DNA of 64,000 nucleotides, from assembly GCA_019828565.1 (NCBI GenBank), contig JAHDYR010000005.1:434001-498000 (forward strand), in the 5' to 3' direction. Positions within the stretch are counted from its first letter, which is position 1. Each line of letters starts with the position of its first letter. Source of the DNA: Carpediemonas membranifera. Its lineage: Eukaryota > Fornicata. Below are positions 9,383-18,995 of this stretch, in pieces. The notes beneath the pieces are model-generated. The model had not been told where the DNA came from. It did not search any database and saw only the letters and a list, made by a program, of their open reading frames with translations. A program made the translations under genes and the position numbers.

Positions 9383-9461
9383 CTAACTCATATCCAAATG
9401 GGAAACCGACCAATCCCGTCCTCCTCAGGGAGTTAGCTGCACTATGCAAGCTTCTGTGCCA

Positions 9462-9476
9462 GCGGCTCCTTGCCGC
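9462..9476 (-). other. 3' UTR hairpin of element C
   Basis: Read on the minus strand: GCGGC, loop AAGGA, GCCGC, perfect 5-bp stem. The equivalent hairpins in D and E have the same loop but AGCAGC/GCTGCT stems, so pairing is kept while bases change. The role is unknown; RNA processing or packaging are possibilities. Confidence 0.5.
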
Positions 9477-9522
9477 CTCGGCTCACCGGACGTCGCCATG
9501 ACGATCCTCGGTGCGATGGTGT

Positions 9523-10440
9523 TTAATGGGATGAGAACAGTGTCTCAGCAGTTTTTCTTAACTGCGACGGATGATTTCTGATGGCCTCGCCGATGTAGGG
9601 GCGGAGTGAGTTGCCATTGGCCCATGTGCCCAGCTGTAGCAGGGTCTCGAGGGGTGTCCCGGCGAGGGCTAACTCGGAGGCGGCCCCCTTGCGGAAGCTG
9701 TGGAGGCCAACGCGGTCGTCGTTGAACGTCCTCCGGAGCTCATCTCGCATGTACCGCATGGAGGCCGCCTTCCGTCGGCTGATTGTACGGTCGGAGGTGA
9801 TGACTCTCCAGATGCCGACATCTGGCGGCAAGCGGAGGCCGAGAACCCATCTCTTCAGCGCGAATGCGGGGTTGAAGGGACCCAGTAAGACGTTCGGCAG
9901 GGATTTTGACACCTTAGTCTGAGTCTTGGTCTGGCCGATGAGGAGTTGGACGTCTCCGTTGGCTTTGAAGACGATGTCGTGAGGAGTGAGGCGGAATATC
10001 TCTGCCCCACGGCTGACTGTTAGGTATGCGATCGCGGCGAACAGGGTCGCCTGGTAAGCCGAGACGCTGTCGTTCCGACGAGTGATTGCGCGCAGCATGT
10101 CCTCCTTGAGTATGGGCGCCGAGCCACCTGTCATGCCGTCCGTCGAGGCGTGGGCGGCGATGCCGCGTCGAATCTGAGAGCAGTAAGTGACGATGCTGGT
10201 GAACAGGTCTGGAAGGCGAGGGCCATGAAGCGGATATTCCCGTTCGGCTTGGCCAGGCGCTCTACGAGAGGGAGGTCGTCGGACGCGAAGTCGCTCCTGG
10301 GGATGGAGAAGGCGATCTTGCAAGTTGCCTGTGATTTGAGGAGTCGGAGCTCGGGCGATGTGATGTCTGGGACGACGAGGAAGACGGCTGAGGTCCAGGT
10401 TGACGGAGGGGATGTAGTCCGGGTCGCGAGGATCGAATTC
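9523..10440 (-). CDS. Tyrosine recombinase of element C, core-binding region deleted
   Basis: Readable from DPRDPDYIPS to the stop, about 303 aa, in a frame open much further upstream; the true start is not clear. The catalytic domain is complete: TVSRGAEIF (Arg), GLHSFRKGAASELAL (His, Arg), SLRPYIGEAIR (Tyr). Compared with the D protein about 75 residues are missing without a frame change: the text jumps from GPRLPDLF to TSIVTYCSQIRRG, removing the stretch that in D reads KRSVAGWITAFLEY to RKGYWIEKAAPLF. This is most of the presumed DNA core-binding domain, so the protein is probably inactive. Confidence 0.75.
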   Translation of the reverse strand, partial: EFDPRDPDYIPSVNLDLSRLPRRPRHHIARAPTPQITGNLQDRLLHPQERLRVRRPPSRRAPGQAEREYPLHGPRLPDLFTSIVTYCSQIRRGIAAHASTDGMTGGSAPILKEDMLRAITRRNDSVSAYQATLFAAIAYLTVSRGAEIFRLTPHDIVFKANGDVQLLIGQTKTQTKVSKSLPNVLLGPFNPAFALKRWVLGLRLPPDVGIWRVITSDRTISRRKAASMRYMRDELRRTFNDDRVGLHSFRKGAASELALAGTPLETLLQLGTWANGNSLRPYIGEAIRNHPSQLRKTAETLFSSH

Positions 10441-12061
10441 AGGACTCGACAGACCCGACCCAGTATCATCGGCGACGGGGGTGGTGCCGCATAGATCCGG
10501 TGTCCGCGCCAGTCCCGGTCCATCCCGTCTTGCCAGGAGGTGGAAGCGAACCCTGGGAGGAGTAGACTGTGGTCTGGGTATGGAGTTACGTCTACGTCCA
10601 CCGGACCCCAGCTGGACAGGATCTGCTCGAGGACGTGGGGTGGTGTGAGCAACCCCCGAGATAGGCGGTCTGCAGCTAGATTGAGATGACCTGGAGTGTG
10701 ATGGGCGCTGATGAGCAGTCTCTTCGCGCTCATCTCGCGGTAAAGGGAGTGGAGGATCTGCAGGGCCATTGGCGGAGCCTTCGAGCTGCCCTCCTTGTTG
10801 ATCCAAGCGACACACGTGGTGTTGTCGGAATACACGGTCAGGCGTCTCGTCTGAGGCTGTGTTGGCACCAGGCGCGAGCCGAAGAGTACGGCTGCCAACT
10901 CCTTCACGTTGATTGACTGATTGGCTAGCGCGCCATTGAAGGAGCCGTGGCTGCTCTGCGTGGTGGCTGCCCACTGGGCGCCCCAGCCCGAGCCTGAGGC
11001 GTCGGTTGATATGACCAGCTCGAGGGTCTGGTCGTTCTGCCACATGTTCTTCAGCTCCACGAAGGGGCGGCTTGGACGGCTGGACAACAGCTCTTGCCAT
11101 TCTCGAAGTTCTGAGGCGTAGGGTGTGATGTCGATCCAGTCCGAGGGAGCCCTTGGCAGTGACCGGAGCTTTAGTGTGGCTCTGTGGGCGGATGTCGCGA
11201 AGAAGGACAGCTTGCCGACCAGCTTCGCCCAGTCCTCCGCCTTCATGCGGCGTTGAGCGAGGGCGTCGGTAATGCACGCTTGGTATTTCTCCGCCTTGTC
11301 GACTGGAAGGCGAAGGGTCTGGTCTGCCGAGTTCAGAAGCAGACCAAGGAACTCGATGCACTGGCAAGGAACCAGAATGCACTTCTCTAGAGATGGTATT
11401 AGTCCGAGGGCGTCCAGAGTTTGCATGGCCCGTGGTAGCTCTGCTTTGAGGTGGGCCTGGCTCTCGGCGGAAAGAAGAAAGTCGTCTAGGTATACGTTGA
11501 CTGTCACGTGGTGCCGCAGGGCGATTATCTTCGCTGCCTGGATCATGGTGGACTGGAAAAGAAGGGTGCCGCCGTCCACCCGAATCCGAGGGTGCGGTAG
11601 CGAAATGCTCGCCCGTCTGGAAGTACGATCCCCAGGAGAGGCTTGTCGCTGTCCTTGATGCCGAGCTGTGAATATCCAGACCGGAGGTCTATCTTGGCCA
11701 TCCAGGCATTCTTGCTGAGCGTGTTGATGGCCCGTCTGATGCCGAAGAGTCGGAAGGAGCGACGTTCTTTCGAGACGCGGTTGAGACGCGTGAGGTTGTG
11801 TATTACACGAATGTCCTGCCCCTTGGCCACGGCGAACAGAGGGGCGCTGTGGCGAAGTTCTGAAAGTCGTGTCGGCTCGATGATACCATCTTCCTGCATC
11901 TTGGAGAGTTTGGGTAAGATACGCGGGTCGATCGAGTTTTGTGGACGCGCCGGAGGGGGAGGATGCGTGAGCTCGACCGGGATCCCTTCTCTGATCCAGC
12001 CCACGACTTGCTGAGAGGCCTTGAATCTTTCCCACACCCACCATCGCTTTTGAGTGGAGGG
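10131..12061 (-). pseudogene. Reverse transcriptase/RNase H of element C, one frameshift
   Basis: N-terminal frame: KRWWVWERFKASQQVVGW, KIDLRSGYSQLGI, LGFGWTAAPFF; it then breaks at about 11,560 in a T/C-rich run (one base fewer than expected). The second frame continues with VYLDDFLLSAES, RNase H motifs VISTDASGSGWGAQW, INVKELAAVL, VYSDNTTCVAW and LAADRLSRG, to a stop at 10,131. No ATG stands where B, G and A2 have one: the motif reads FPSTQKRWW. So either upstream frameshifting from gag supplies the start or the gene is doubly broken. Confidence 0.85.
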
Positions 12062-12066
12062 AAAGG

Positions 12067-12552
12067 CTAGGACCTCGAGCGGCGGCCGTTGTGGCCGCCC
12101 TCCGGTTGAAAATTACGCCTCTTGCGCTTACCTTTCATCTTGGCGCGGGCTATGATGGCGTCGATGTCTAGCTCTGACTCAATGACGGATGCCTTGAGGG
12201 CAGCAGCTGCATAGTCGGTTGCCGCGTCATCGTAATCGTCCTTGAGGAGCAGTAGCTTATAGCGGCCGAGGAGTCGGAGGCGAAGTGTGTTGGCATCGAG
12301 CATGTCGGTGGCGATGTCCCTTAGAAGCTCTTTGATGAATCTGGCTTCATCGCGGGGACCAAAGCGTTGCGGAAGTTCTAAATCGGCGAGCGTGTTGAGG
12401 AATGAGCGGTTTCTTGCATTGACTGGCTCGTCGTAATCGGGCCCCTGCGCGATGTTCGCTTCAACCGAAGCTAAACGGCCAGAAAGCTCGCCTAGAACCC
12501 TTAGTATCTCCTCTTGTTGCGGATTGGGCGTGCCCGTGTCTTCTTCGGGCAT
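12067..12552 (-). CDS. Gag-like protein of element C
   Basis: 161 aa from ATG 12,552 (MPEEDTGTPNPQQEEILRVL). Conserved core LPQRFGPRDEARFIKELL, YKLLLLKDDYDDAATDYAAA, then KAKMKGKRKRRNF-type basic tail ending NGRRSRS. It is homologous to the D gag over the core and tail. A nucleic-acid-binding nucleocapsid role is inferred from the basic C-terminus and gene order. Confidence 0.75.
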   Translation of the reverse strand: MPEEDTGTPNPQQEEILRVLGELSGRLASVEANIAQGPDYDEPVNARNRSFLNTLADLELPQRFGPRDEARFIKELLRDIATDMLDANTLRLRLLGRYKLLLLKDDYDDAATDYAAAALKASVIESELDIDAIIARAKMKGKRKRRNFQPEGGHNGRRSRS

Positions 12553-12780
12553 CTTTCGAATTCTGCCATATCCTGCACATCTGGTCGAATCAATCCAACG
12601 ATCAATAGTCTCCGGCCCGCGCTCCCCGCGGGACCCTCCGACCCTCAGCACCCCGGGTGCCCTGGTCGAGTGCTGCTCGCCACCTAACTCATACTCCCAA
12701 AGGGGAACACCGTCCGCAGATCTGAGGTAAGTAGAGTAATTACAGTGGAGTATGGCGGCTCCATGCCTGCCTCAAGTGCC

Positions 12781-12797
12781 AGCAGCTCCTTGCTGCT
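12781..12797 (-). other. 3' UTR hairpin of element D
   Basis: Minus-strand reading AGCAGC, loop AAGGA, GCTGCT, a perfect 6-bp stem. It is the same structure as in C with changed stem bases, and identical to the copy in E at 23,716-23,732. Confidence 0.5.
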
Positions 12798-12850
12798 TTC
12801 GGCTGGACCGGGTGTCTCCTTGACGGCCTCCGGTGCGATGGTTTATGGTG

Positions 12851-13999
12851 TTAGAATGGGAACAGGGTGTTTGCAGTTTGTCGGGTTTGACGAGGGTGGT
12901 TGCGGATAGCCTCCCCGATGTAAGGCCGGAGAGAGTTGCCGTTAGCCCAGGTTCCGAGTTGGAGTAAGGTCTCTATCGGTGTGCCTGCTAGTGCCAGTTC
13001 GGAAGCCGCTCCCTTGCGGAAGCTGTGTAGGCCAATCCTGTTGTCGTGGAAGACTGTGCGTAGCTCCTCTCGCATACGTCGCATTGTGCACGGGGTCTTA
13101 CGGCTGACCTTCGATGAGGATGTGATCGCGCGCCAGATGCAGGCGTCCGGTGGAAGGTTCAAGCCTCGTACCCATCTCTTCAGGGCCAGCGCTGGGTTGA
13201 ATGGGCCTAGTAGGGTGTTGGGTAGTGACTTAGTGACCTTTGCAAGCGTCTTTGTGCGACCAAGGAGCAGCTGGGCGTCCCCGTTTGCCTTGAACACGAT
13301 GTCAGCGCTCGTCAGGTTGAAGATTTCAGCTCCGCGGCTCACGGTCAGGTAAGCAATCGCGGCGAATAGTGTCGCTTGGTACGTCGCGATGTCGCTGTTC
13401 CTGGACTTGATGACCCTGATCATGTCCTCCCTTGTGACTGGGGCTGACCCGCCTGTCATGCCGGTGGTGTTGGCGTTGTCTGCTATGCCTCTTCTGATTT
13501 GTGGACAGTAGGTGCTGGGGGTCCAGTCGGAAAAGAGTGGGGCGGCCTTCTCGATCCAGTATCCCTTTCGATCGACCGTGGCTGGTGCATTATACTCGGC
13601 CTCGTCCTCCAGGAAGGCTCGGTACTCATCGGTGTCGTCCTCGTGTGGGTCGCGGTACTCAAGGAATGCTGTAATCCATCCGGCTACTGAGCGCTTGGAC
13701 TCGTCTCGGCGCATGTGAGACAGTATTGGGTGCTGCAGGATTCTGGAGAACGTGTCCTGAAGGCGAGAGCTATGAAGCGGATGGTCCCGTTTGGCCTGGA
13801 GAGACGGTCTAGGAGTTGTTGGTCCTCTGATGCGAAGTCGTCTTTCGGTACTGAGAAGGGAATCTTGCATGTCGCGTGCGCCTTGAGTTGTTGGAGTTCG
13901 GGGCTCGTAATGTCTGGCACGACGAGGAAGCATGCTGAGGTCCACGAGTTCGGAGGGGATGTAGTCGGGGTCGTTAAGATCGGTAGGAGGGTCTGCCAT
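12851..13999 (-). CDS. Tyrosine recombinase of element D
   Basis: 382 aa from ATG 13,999 (MADPPTDLNDPDYIPSELVD). Core-binding region KRSVAGWITAFLEYRDPHED and RKGYWIEKAAPLFSDW; catalytic domain with TVSRGAEIF (Arg), GLHSFRKGAASELAL (His, Arg) and SLRPYIGEAIR (Tyr). No break is seen, so this gene alone could be functional although the RT is not. It overlaps the RT 3' part by about 315 bp in another frame. Confidence 0.85.
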   Translation of the reverse strand: MADPPTDLNDPDYIPSELVDLSMLPRRARHYEPRTPTTQGARDMQDSLLSTERRLRIRGPTTPRPSLQAKRDHPLHSSRLQDTFSRILQHPILSHMRRDESKRSVAGWITAFLEYRDPHEDDTDEYRAFLEDEAEYNAPATVDRKGYWIEKAAPLFSDWTPSTYCPQIRRGIADNANTTGMTGGSAPVTREDMIRVIKSRNSDIATYQATLFAAIAYLTVSRGAEIFNLTSADIVFKANGDAQLLLGRTKTLAKVTKSLPNTLLGPFNPALALKRWVRGLNLPPDACIWRAITSSSKVSRKTPCTMRRMREELRTVFHDNRIGLHSFRKGAASELALAGTPIETLLQLGTWANGNSLRPYIGEAIRNHPRQTRQTANTLFPF

Positions 14000-15605
14000 G
14001 TCCGTCCCAAGGTCATCGGGGACGGGTGTGGCGCGGCATAAACGCGGTGTCCGCGCCAGTCCCTGAACAGGCCGTCCGGCCAGTGTTCGATGGTAAACCC
14101 TGGGAGGCGTAGAGTGCGGTCTGGGTGTGCTGTAGCGTCCACGTCGACGGGGCCCCAAGTCTCGAGAATTGTCTCCAGCACGTGGGGTGGGGTGGACAAC
14201 CCGCGTGACAGTCGGTCTGCGGCGAGATTGAGGTGGCCTCGGGGTGTGTCGAGCGTGTATGAGGAGCTTCTTGCGTTCCATCTCCTTGTAGAGTATCCTG
14301 AGTGTCTGTAGCGCCATCGGGGGGGCCTTTGAGCTGCCCTCCTTGTTGATCCAGGCGACGCACGAGCTGTTGTCTGAGAAGACCGTGAGATTGCGCTCTG
14401 AGTCCTGTGCTGGTATGATGCGTGAGCCAAAGAGGACTGCGGCGAGCTCCTTCACGTTGATAGATTGTTCCGCCAGTGCGCCCTTGAAAGAACCGTGGGA
14501 GTTCGCGGACGTGTTGGTCCACTGGGCTCCCCAGCCTGTGCCCGACGCATCTGTGGAAATAATCAGCTCTAGTTGCCGGTCCTGAGACCATAGGTTCTTC
14601 AACTCGGCGAAGGAGCGGGTTGGTCGGACGGCCAGGAGCTGCAGCCACTCCTTGAGGTCTGCTGTGTAGGGGTGGATGTCGACCCAGTTCTCCGTGGCAG
14701 AGGGGAGCGTGCGGAGCTTCAGGGTAGCCCGTCTTGCAGAGGTGGCGAAGAAGGAGAGCTTGCCTACGATCTTCGCCCAGTCTTTCGCGCGGATGCGCTT
14801 CTTGACGAGTGCTTCTGATAGGGCCTCTGCGTACCTCTTGGCCTTGTCGGCGGGGAGACGGATGGTGTTGGACGTGGTGTTCAGGAGCAGGCCAAGGAAT
14901 TCTATGCACTGGCACGGTGTTAAGATGCACTTCTCCAGCGACGGGATGAGGCCCAGTGCCTCCATCGTCTTGATGATCTTGGGTATTTCCTTGCTGAGGT
15001 GGTCTCTGCTGTCGGCTGACAGTAAGAAGTCGTCGAGGTAGATTGACGATTACCTTGTGGCGGAGGGCGATGACCTTTGCTACCTGGACCATAGCGGACT
15101 GGAAGAAATAAGGCGCGGCGGTCCAACCGAAGCCTAGCGTGCGGTATTGGAACGCCCGACCGTCGGGCAGAGCGATGCCCAGGAGCGGTTTGTCCGAGTC
15201 TCTGATGGCCAGCTGTGAGTAGCCGGATCTTAGGTCTATCTTGGCCATCCAGGCCTGGCTGGAGAGTGTGTTGATGGCACGACGTATGCCGAACAGACGG
15301 AAGGAGCGGCGTTCGCGTGTGACCGTGTTCAGCCGCCTCAGGTCGTGGATCACTCTTATGTCTTCCCCCTTGGGGACAGCAAACAGCGGGGCGCTGTGCT
15401 TGAGCTGACTGAGGGGCGTCGGCTCGATGATTCCTTGTTGTGTCATTGATTCGAGCTTCGGAAGTATCCTCGGGTCGATGGTCCTCTGTGGGGCTGCCGG
15501 TGGTGGAGGCGCTGTGATCTCGACGGGGATTCCGTCTCGTACCCGCGCTACTACTGCTGGAGCTACCCTGAATTGTTCCCACACCCGCCATCGCGAACGG
15601 GTTGA
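13684..15605 (-). pseudogene. Reverse transcriptase/RNase H of element D, frameshift at the catalytic YLDD
   Basis: The N-terminal frame is readable (RVWEQFRVAPAVVARVRDG, KIDLRSGYSQLAI, LGFGWTAAPYFFQ). At about 15,040 two bases are missing exactly where VYLDD is expected, giving NLPRRLLTV instead. The second frame has the RNase H motifs (IISTDASGTGWGAQW, INVKELAAVL, VFSDNSSCVAW). It breaks again near 14,250 before GHLNLAADRLSRG. E carries the same YLDD lesion, so the damage predates their duplication or is programmed; the first is more likely. The start is FPSTRSRW with no ATG. Confidence 0.88.
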
Positions 15606-15613
15606 TGGGAATA

Positions 15614-16186
15614 TTAGGAGCGGGCCCGGCGGCCGACGCTGCTGGAGCCCTGCTCCTGAAAATTCCGACGCTTACGCTTGCCCTTAGTCTTGGCCTTAGC
15701 GAGGATCGTCTCGATCTCCATCTCAGACTTCGGGGGCGTGGCTCGCAGGGCTGCAGTGGCGTAGTCACAGACGTTGTCGTCGTAGTCGTCCTTGAGGAGA
15801 AGGACCTTGAACCGGCTCAGGAGACGGAGCAGTAGATCGTTCACGTCGAGTGAGTGCGGGTCCGCGGTCGTCAGGAGACGCATGATCTCGCGTAGGAACT
15901 TGGCTTCGTCGCGGGGCCCGTACCTCTTGGGGAGCTCCAAATCGAACAAGAAGGACGGAAAGCCTTGGAAGGTTCCCTGGGTTGCTTGCTCATCGGTTTC
16001 TAGCTCGTACTCTTCTTGTTCTACCTCCCTCTGGATGGATCTTTCCTCGATGTTCTCCATCTTCGTTTTCATGAACTCCAATGTGGCAGTTACGTTGTTG
16101 GTAAACTTTCGGAACTCTTCCTGGGATACAGGAGGTTCTGCGGACGTGCCCGATGTGCCTTCGGGCATTCGAAATTCTGATGCCAT
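15614..16186 (-). CDS. Gag-like protein of element D
   Basis: 190 aa from ATG 16,186 (MASEFRMPEGTSG), the ATG being the end of the conserved CAGTTTATG box. Acidic/coiled-coil N-terminal half, conserved core LPKRYGPRDEAKFLREIM and FKVLLLKDDYDDNVCDYATA, then AKTKGKRKRRNF and an Arg-rich tail. The stop is followed 9 bp later by the RT frame. A truncated second copy of its 5' end lies in the mini-element at 23,831-24,017, and its last 37 residues open element E. Confidence 0.78.
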   Translation of the reverse strand: MASEFRMPEGTSGTSAEPPVSQEEFRKFTNNVTATLEFMKTKMENIEERSIQREVEQEEYELETDEQATQGTFQGFPSFLFDLELPKRYGPRDEAKFLREIMRLLTTADPHSLDVNDLLLRLLSRFKVLLLKDDYDDNVCDYATAALRATPPKSEMEIETILAKAKTKGKRKRRNFQEQGSSSVGRRARS

Positions 16187-16262
16187 AAACTGCACGTTTC
16201 CGTGCGCCCTCTCGGGCGTCTCAGCCCACCCCGGGTGCCAATGGGCTCGAGTGGTACTCCCC

Positions 16263-16305
16263 GCTAGACTAGGCTAGCCACCTAACTCATGCTAGCTATC
16301 CTAGC
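16263..16305. repeat. Two CTAG inverted repeats at the D/F junction
   Basis: First site 16,263-16,278: GCTAG, spacer ACTAGG, CTAGC. Second site 16,291-16,305: GCTAG, spacer CTATC, CTAGC. Between them lies CCTAACTCAT. The first marks the 5' end of D, the second the 3' end of F (the G copy has the same second site at 27,668-27,682). Candidate YR crossover sites. Confidence 0.6.
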
Positions 16306-16473
16306 CTCATGACATTCTTTTCATTAACCAACGGGGATATCCCGCCGGCAACGTGCTAACAATGGTTGGCCCACAGGCACGCAAGTGGGCCCCCCGACCA
16401 ACCCCTCGTGGGTTCGCGTCCAAGAATGTCGGTACCGTGCTAATCGTCACTGCCCCACGACTCCCGTCGTGAT

Positions 16474-17630
16474 TTAGAGTGGTGGTTGTAGTAGAATTGA
16501 GGCCAGGTGACCCTGGACCCCTGGATGGGTGCGTACCCCGTTACCCATGTACCTCAGCATGCTCTTCGTAGATGACCACGTGCCCATTGAAAGGAGGACC
16601 TCCGTGTTTGTGTTGGCCACTGCCAGCTCAGTAGCTGCCCCCTTGCGGAAGGAGTGCCATGAAACGCTCGGGCCGAAGGCGCTGTGGATCCATGTGCGGA
16701 GGGTGGACGCTGCAAGTGGACACGTGAGTGATATACCTCCCGATGGACCGATCATGCGCCAGATCGAGTCGGAATTGTGTCGCGTCGCAGTTGGGACCCA
16801 GGCCTTGAGGGCTCTTGCCGGGTTGAAGCGGTCCCATGACCTGTTAGGAATAAGCTTATGGATGCCCGTGGCCGTCTTGGTGCGGGGGAACCAGAGCATA
16901 GCGTTGCCCTGTTCATCGAAAGAGATGTCGCCTCTCGTCAGGCCGAAGATCTCGCCTCCCCGGCTGACTGAGATGAATGTAAGTGCAGCGAACAGCGCTA
17001 CCTGGAACGCTTTCGGTGAGGAGCGTCGCCTGTCGACGACCTTGCGGACCTGGGCTCTGGTCACCGGTAGTGCGCCTCCTGTTAGGCCGTCGAGAGATGC
17101 TACGTTCTCCGCACTCTTGATGATCTGCCTGGCTTCTGGCGGAGGTCGCCAGTTGGAGACGAGTGGAGCCGCTTGACAGATCCAGTAGCCCTTTCTGTGG
17201 ATACTCTGCGGGCCAGTGGTCTCGCCCTCAGCGAGGAGGAATGCTCTGAGTTGTTCGGCGTCGGAGAGGGCTGCCTGTCGCGATAGGACGAACTTAGAGA
17301 CCCAGCCAGCCGCTGAGCGGCGCGATGACTCGTTTCGGAAGTGAGATAGCCTGTCGTGGCGGAGGAGTTCGTCGAACGGGTCTTGACGATCATCGCAATC
17401 ATTCTGATCTTTCCTTGCCTCTCGGTCCAGGATAGCTCCGTGTTGAGCATGTGCGAGGAGTGGACTCTGAGATACATCTTGTGTTGGGACAGCCGTTTCA
17501 GCGCTCTGACTTCGGGTGAGTTGAGATCGGGGAAGAGGAGTATTGCCGCTGACCTCCACGTCCGAGGGGACGTAGTCGGGGTCTGAGGCGTCCGAATCTT
17601 CTCCAGACGACGATGTGCCGCTCCCAAAAG
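16474..17630 (-). CDS. Tyrosine recombinase of element F
   Basis: About 385 aa in a frame that runs on upstream through the RT region; the start is undefined. DASDPDYVPSD opens the unit, followed by DDRLSHFRNESSRRSAAGW, HRKGYWICQAAPLVSNW, SVSRGGEIFGL (Arg), WHSFRKGAATELAV (His, Arg) and SMLRYMGNGVRTHPG (Tyr). Uninterrupted, and nearly identical to the G copy. With gag and half the RT missing it could act only in trans. Confidence 0.8.
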
Positions 17631-18626
17631 CGCTGTCGGCGGAGCCAGATAGATCCTGGCGCCGGTCCAGGAGCGCTGGAAGCCGTGATCGTCGAGGGAC
17701 CAAGCTTTCCTGACGAATCCTGGCAGTGCGAGCTTCTTGTCCGGAGATGCAGTGACGTCTATCTCCGCCGGACCCCACTTGGCCATTATCGTCTCGAGTA
17801 CCTCGCGGGGTGAGTGCCAATCGAGCTTTGCGAATCTCGACAGCCGGTCCGCCTGGACATTGAGGTGCCCTGCGATATGGAAGCAGTGAATATCGACATT
17901 CTTCGTGTTCGCCGTGGTGAAGATATCCTGCAGGAGTCGAATGGCCGTGTCGGCGAGACATGGGGAGCCCTGGCGGTTGACCCATGCGATGGCCGCGGTG
18001 TTGTCCGAAAAGATAGCTAGTTGGGTCCTGGTGCGCTGGGTTGGGGTGAGCTTGATAGCCTGGCCAATCGCATAGAGCTCCTTGACTCCGATATGAGAGT
18101 CTCGGAACTCGGGAGGAAAGCGGCCTTGAGCCGAGCGGCCCTGGTCGCCGTTGAATAGGCAGGCGCCCCACGCGAAGGAGGACGCGTCGGATGCGACCGA
18201 GAGCTGGAGTTCGTCCTTGATCTCCCAGTCTGCCCTGGCCTGAGCGAAGGGTCTGGATGGACGATCTCTGAGCAGCGCTAGCCAGCTGTTGAGCTGGCGA
18301 CGCATCTGCTGCGAGATGTGAAGCGTCGAGGCGGGATGTAGGGCCTGGAGTGATCTGAGCTGGAGCCTGGCGAACTGTGTCGTACTTGCGAAGAACGAGA
18401 GGCGGCCTAGTAGGCGTTGCCACTCGGTTGCATCGATCCTGCCGGCCCTGAGGGCCTGCTCGATTGATGTTGCATAGCGATCGGCTCTGTCCCTGGAAAT
18501 CTGCAGTGTCTCGGCAGCTGTGTTGATGGTGACTCCTAGGTACTCCAGGCGTTGTGTGGGAGTTAGGATGCACTTGTTGAGCCCTGGGATAGCTCCCAGC
18601 GACCTCATGAGCGCGACTATTTGGGG
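17100..18626 (-). pseudogene. Reverse transcriptase/RNase H fragment of element F
   Basis: Open from the truncation point (PQIVALMRSLGAIPGLNKC side) to the stop, about 500 codons: RT thumb region, then RNase H motifs SVASDASSFAWGA, HIGVKELYAI, IFSDNTAAIAWV and VQADRLSRFAKLDW. The catalytic YxDD half is missing because the copy is truncated at 18,627. Differs from G by only a few substitutions. Confidence 0.85.
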
Positions 18627-18943
18627 TAGACGGTATCCCCGTAGCTTATGAGGTCCAAGACCTCACTGAGGGCAAGAGGGGCAAGACAATCAAGGTCGAC
18701 GCAGCCAGAGTACGCAAGTTCAACCCAGGCACGCTATCAGAGTCGCAGATCAGGCAGATCGCCGCCACGGCGTTGGACGAGTACGAGATCGATCGCATAT
18801 CGGACGATAGGGGCGCAGGGCCGGTCACGAAACGAGAGTACCTCGTGCACTGGCTCGGGTTTGAAGACGACGAAGCGACATGGGAGCCGTACGCTAACGT
18901 CAAGAAGACCGAGGCCCTTGAATTGTTCCTGAAGAAGAGCTAA
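18627..18943 (+). pseudogene. Chromodomain-bearing C-terminus of a Ty3-type integrase
   Basis: An open frame ends at TAA 18,941-18,943. It reads VAYEVQDLTEGKRG, KTIKVDAARVRKFNPG (end of a GPY/F-like integrase module), then a chromodomain: DEYEIDRISDDR, EYLVHWLGFEDDEATWEPY, NVKKTEALELFLKK. The aromatic residues Tyr, Trp and Trp of a methyl-lysine pocket are present. Only about the last 100 residues remain, cut at the junction with F. Chromodomain integrases (chromoviruses) are known to target heterochromatin. A second, decayed copy lies at 33,741-34,141. Confidence 0.8.
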
Positions 18944-18995
18944 GACATTTACAAGTGCCTGGTGACCGGGGTAAAGGGCACACACACAAGATCGT

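Larger units (their letters stand above)
9383..12682 (-). mobile_element. Element C: YR retrotransposon with RT frameshift and YR deletion
   Basis: Genes on the minus strand: gag 12067-12552, RT/RNase H 10131-12061 (one frameshift), YR 9523-10440 (internal deletion). The closest relatives in the window are D and E. Its 3' untranslated region carries a GCGGC-AAGGA-GCCGC hairpin (minus strand reading) that D and E keep with different stem bases. Outer limits are set by the CTAACTCAT motifs at 9382-9391 and 12,683-12,692. Confidence 0.82.
12683..16280 (-). mobile_element. Element D: YR retrotransposon with broken RT
   Basis: Gag 15,614-16,186, RT/RNase H 13,684-15,605 (two frameshifts) and YR 12,851-13,999, minus strand. 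Nearly identical to E (20,789-23,830, plus strand) over about 3 kb. Ends are set by CTAACTCAT at 12,683 and 16,281 and by the CTAG inverted repeat at its 5' end. Confidence 0.85.
16291..18626 (-). mobile_element. Element F: 5'-truncated YR retrotransposon
   Basis: It retains the RT/RNase H from the region after YLDD and the complete YR; gag and the RT N-terminus are gone. Nearly identical to G (24,018-27,682) in reverse orientation. Similarity ends at about 18,627, where a Ty3-type chromodomain fragment begins. The 3' untranslated region is rich in hairpins, for example GGCCCAC/GTGGGCC at 16,368-16,391 and CACGAC-TCCC-GTCGTG at 16,456-16,471. Confidence 0.85.
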
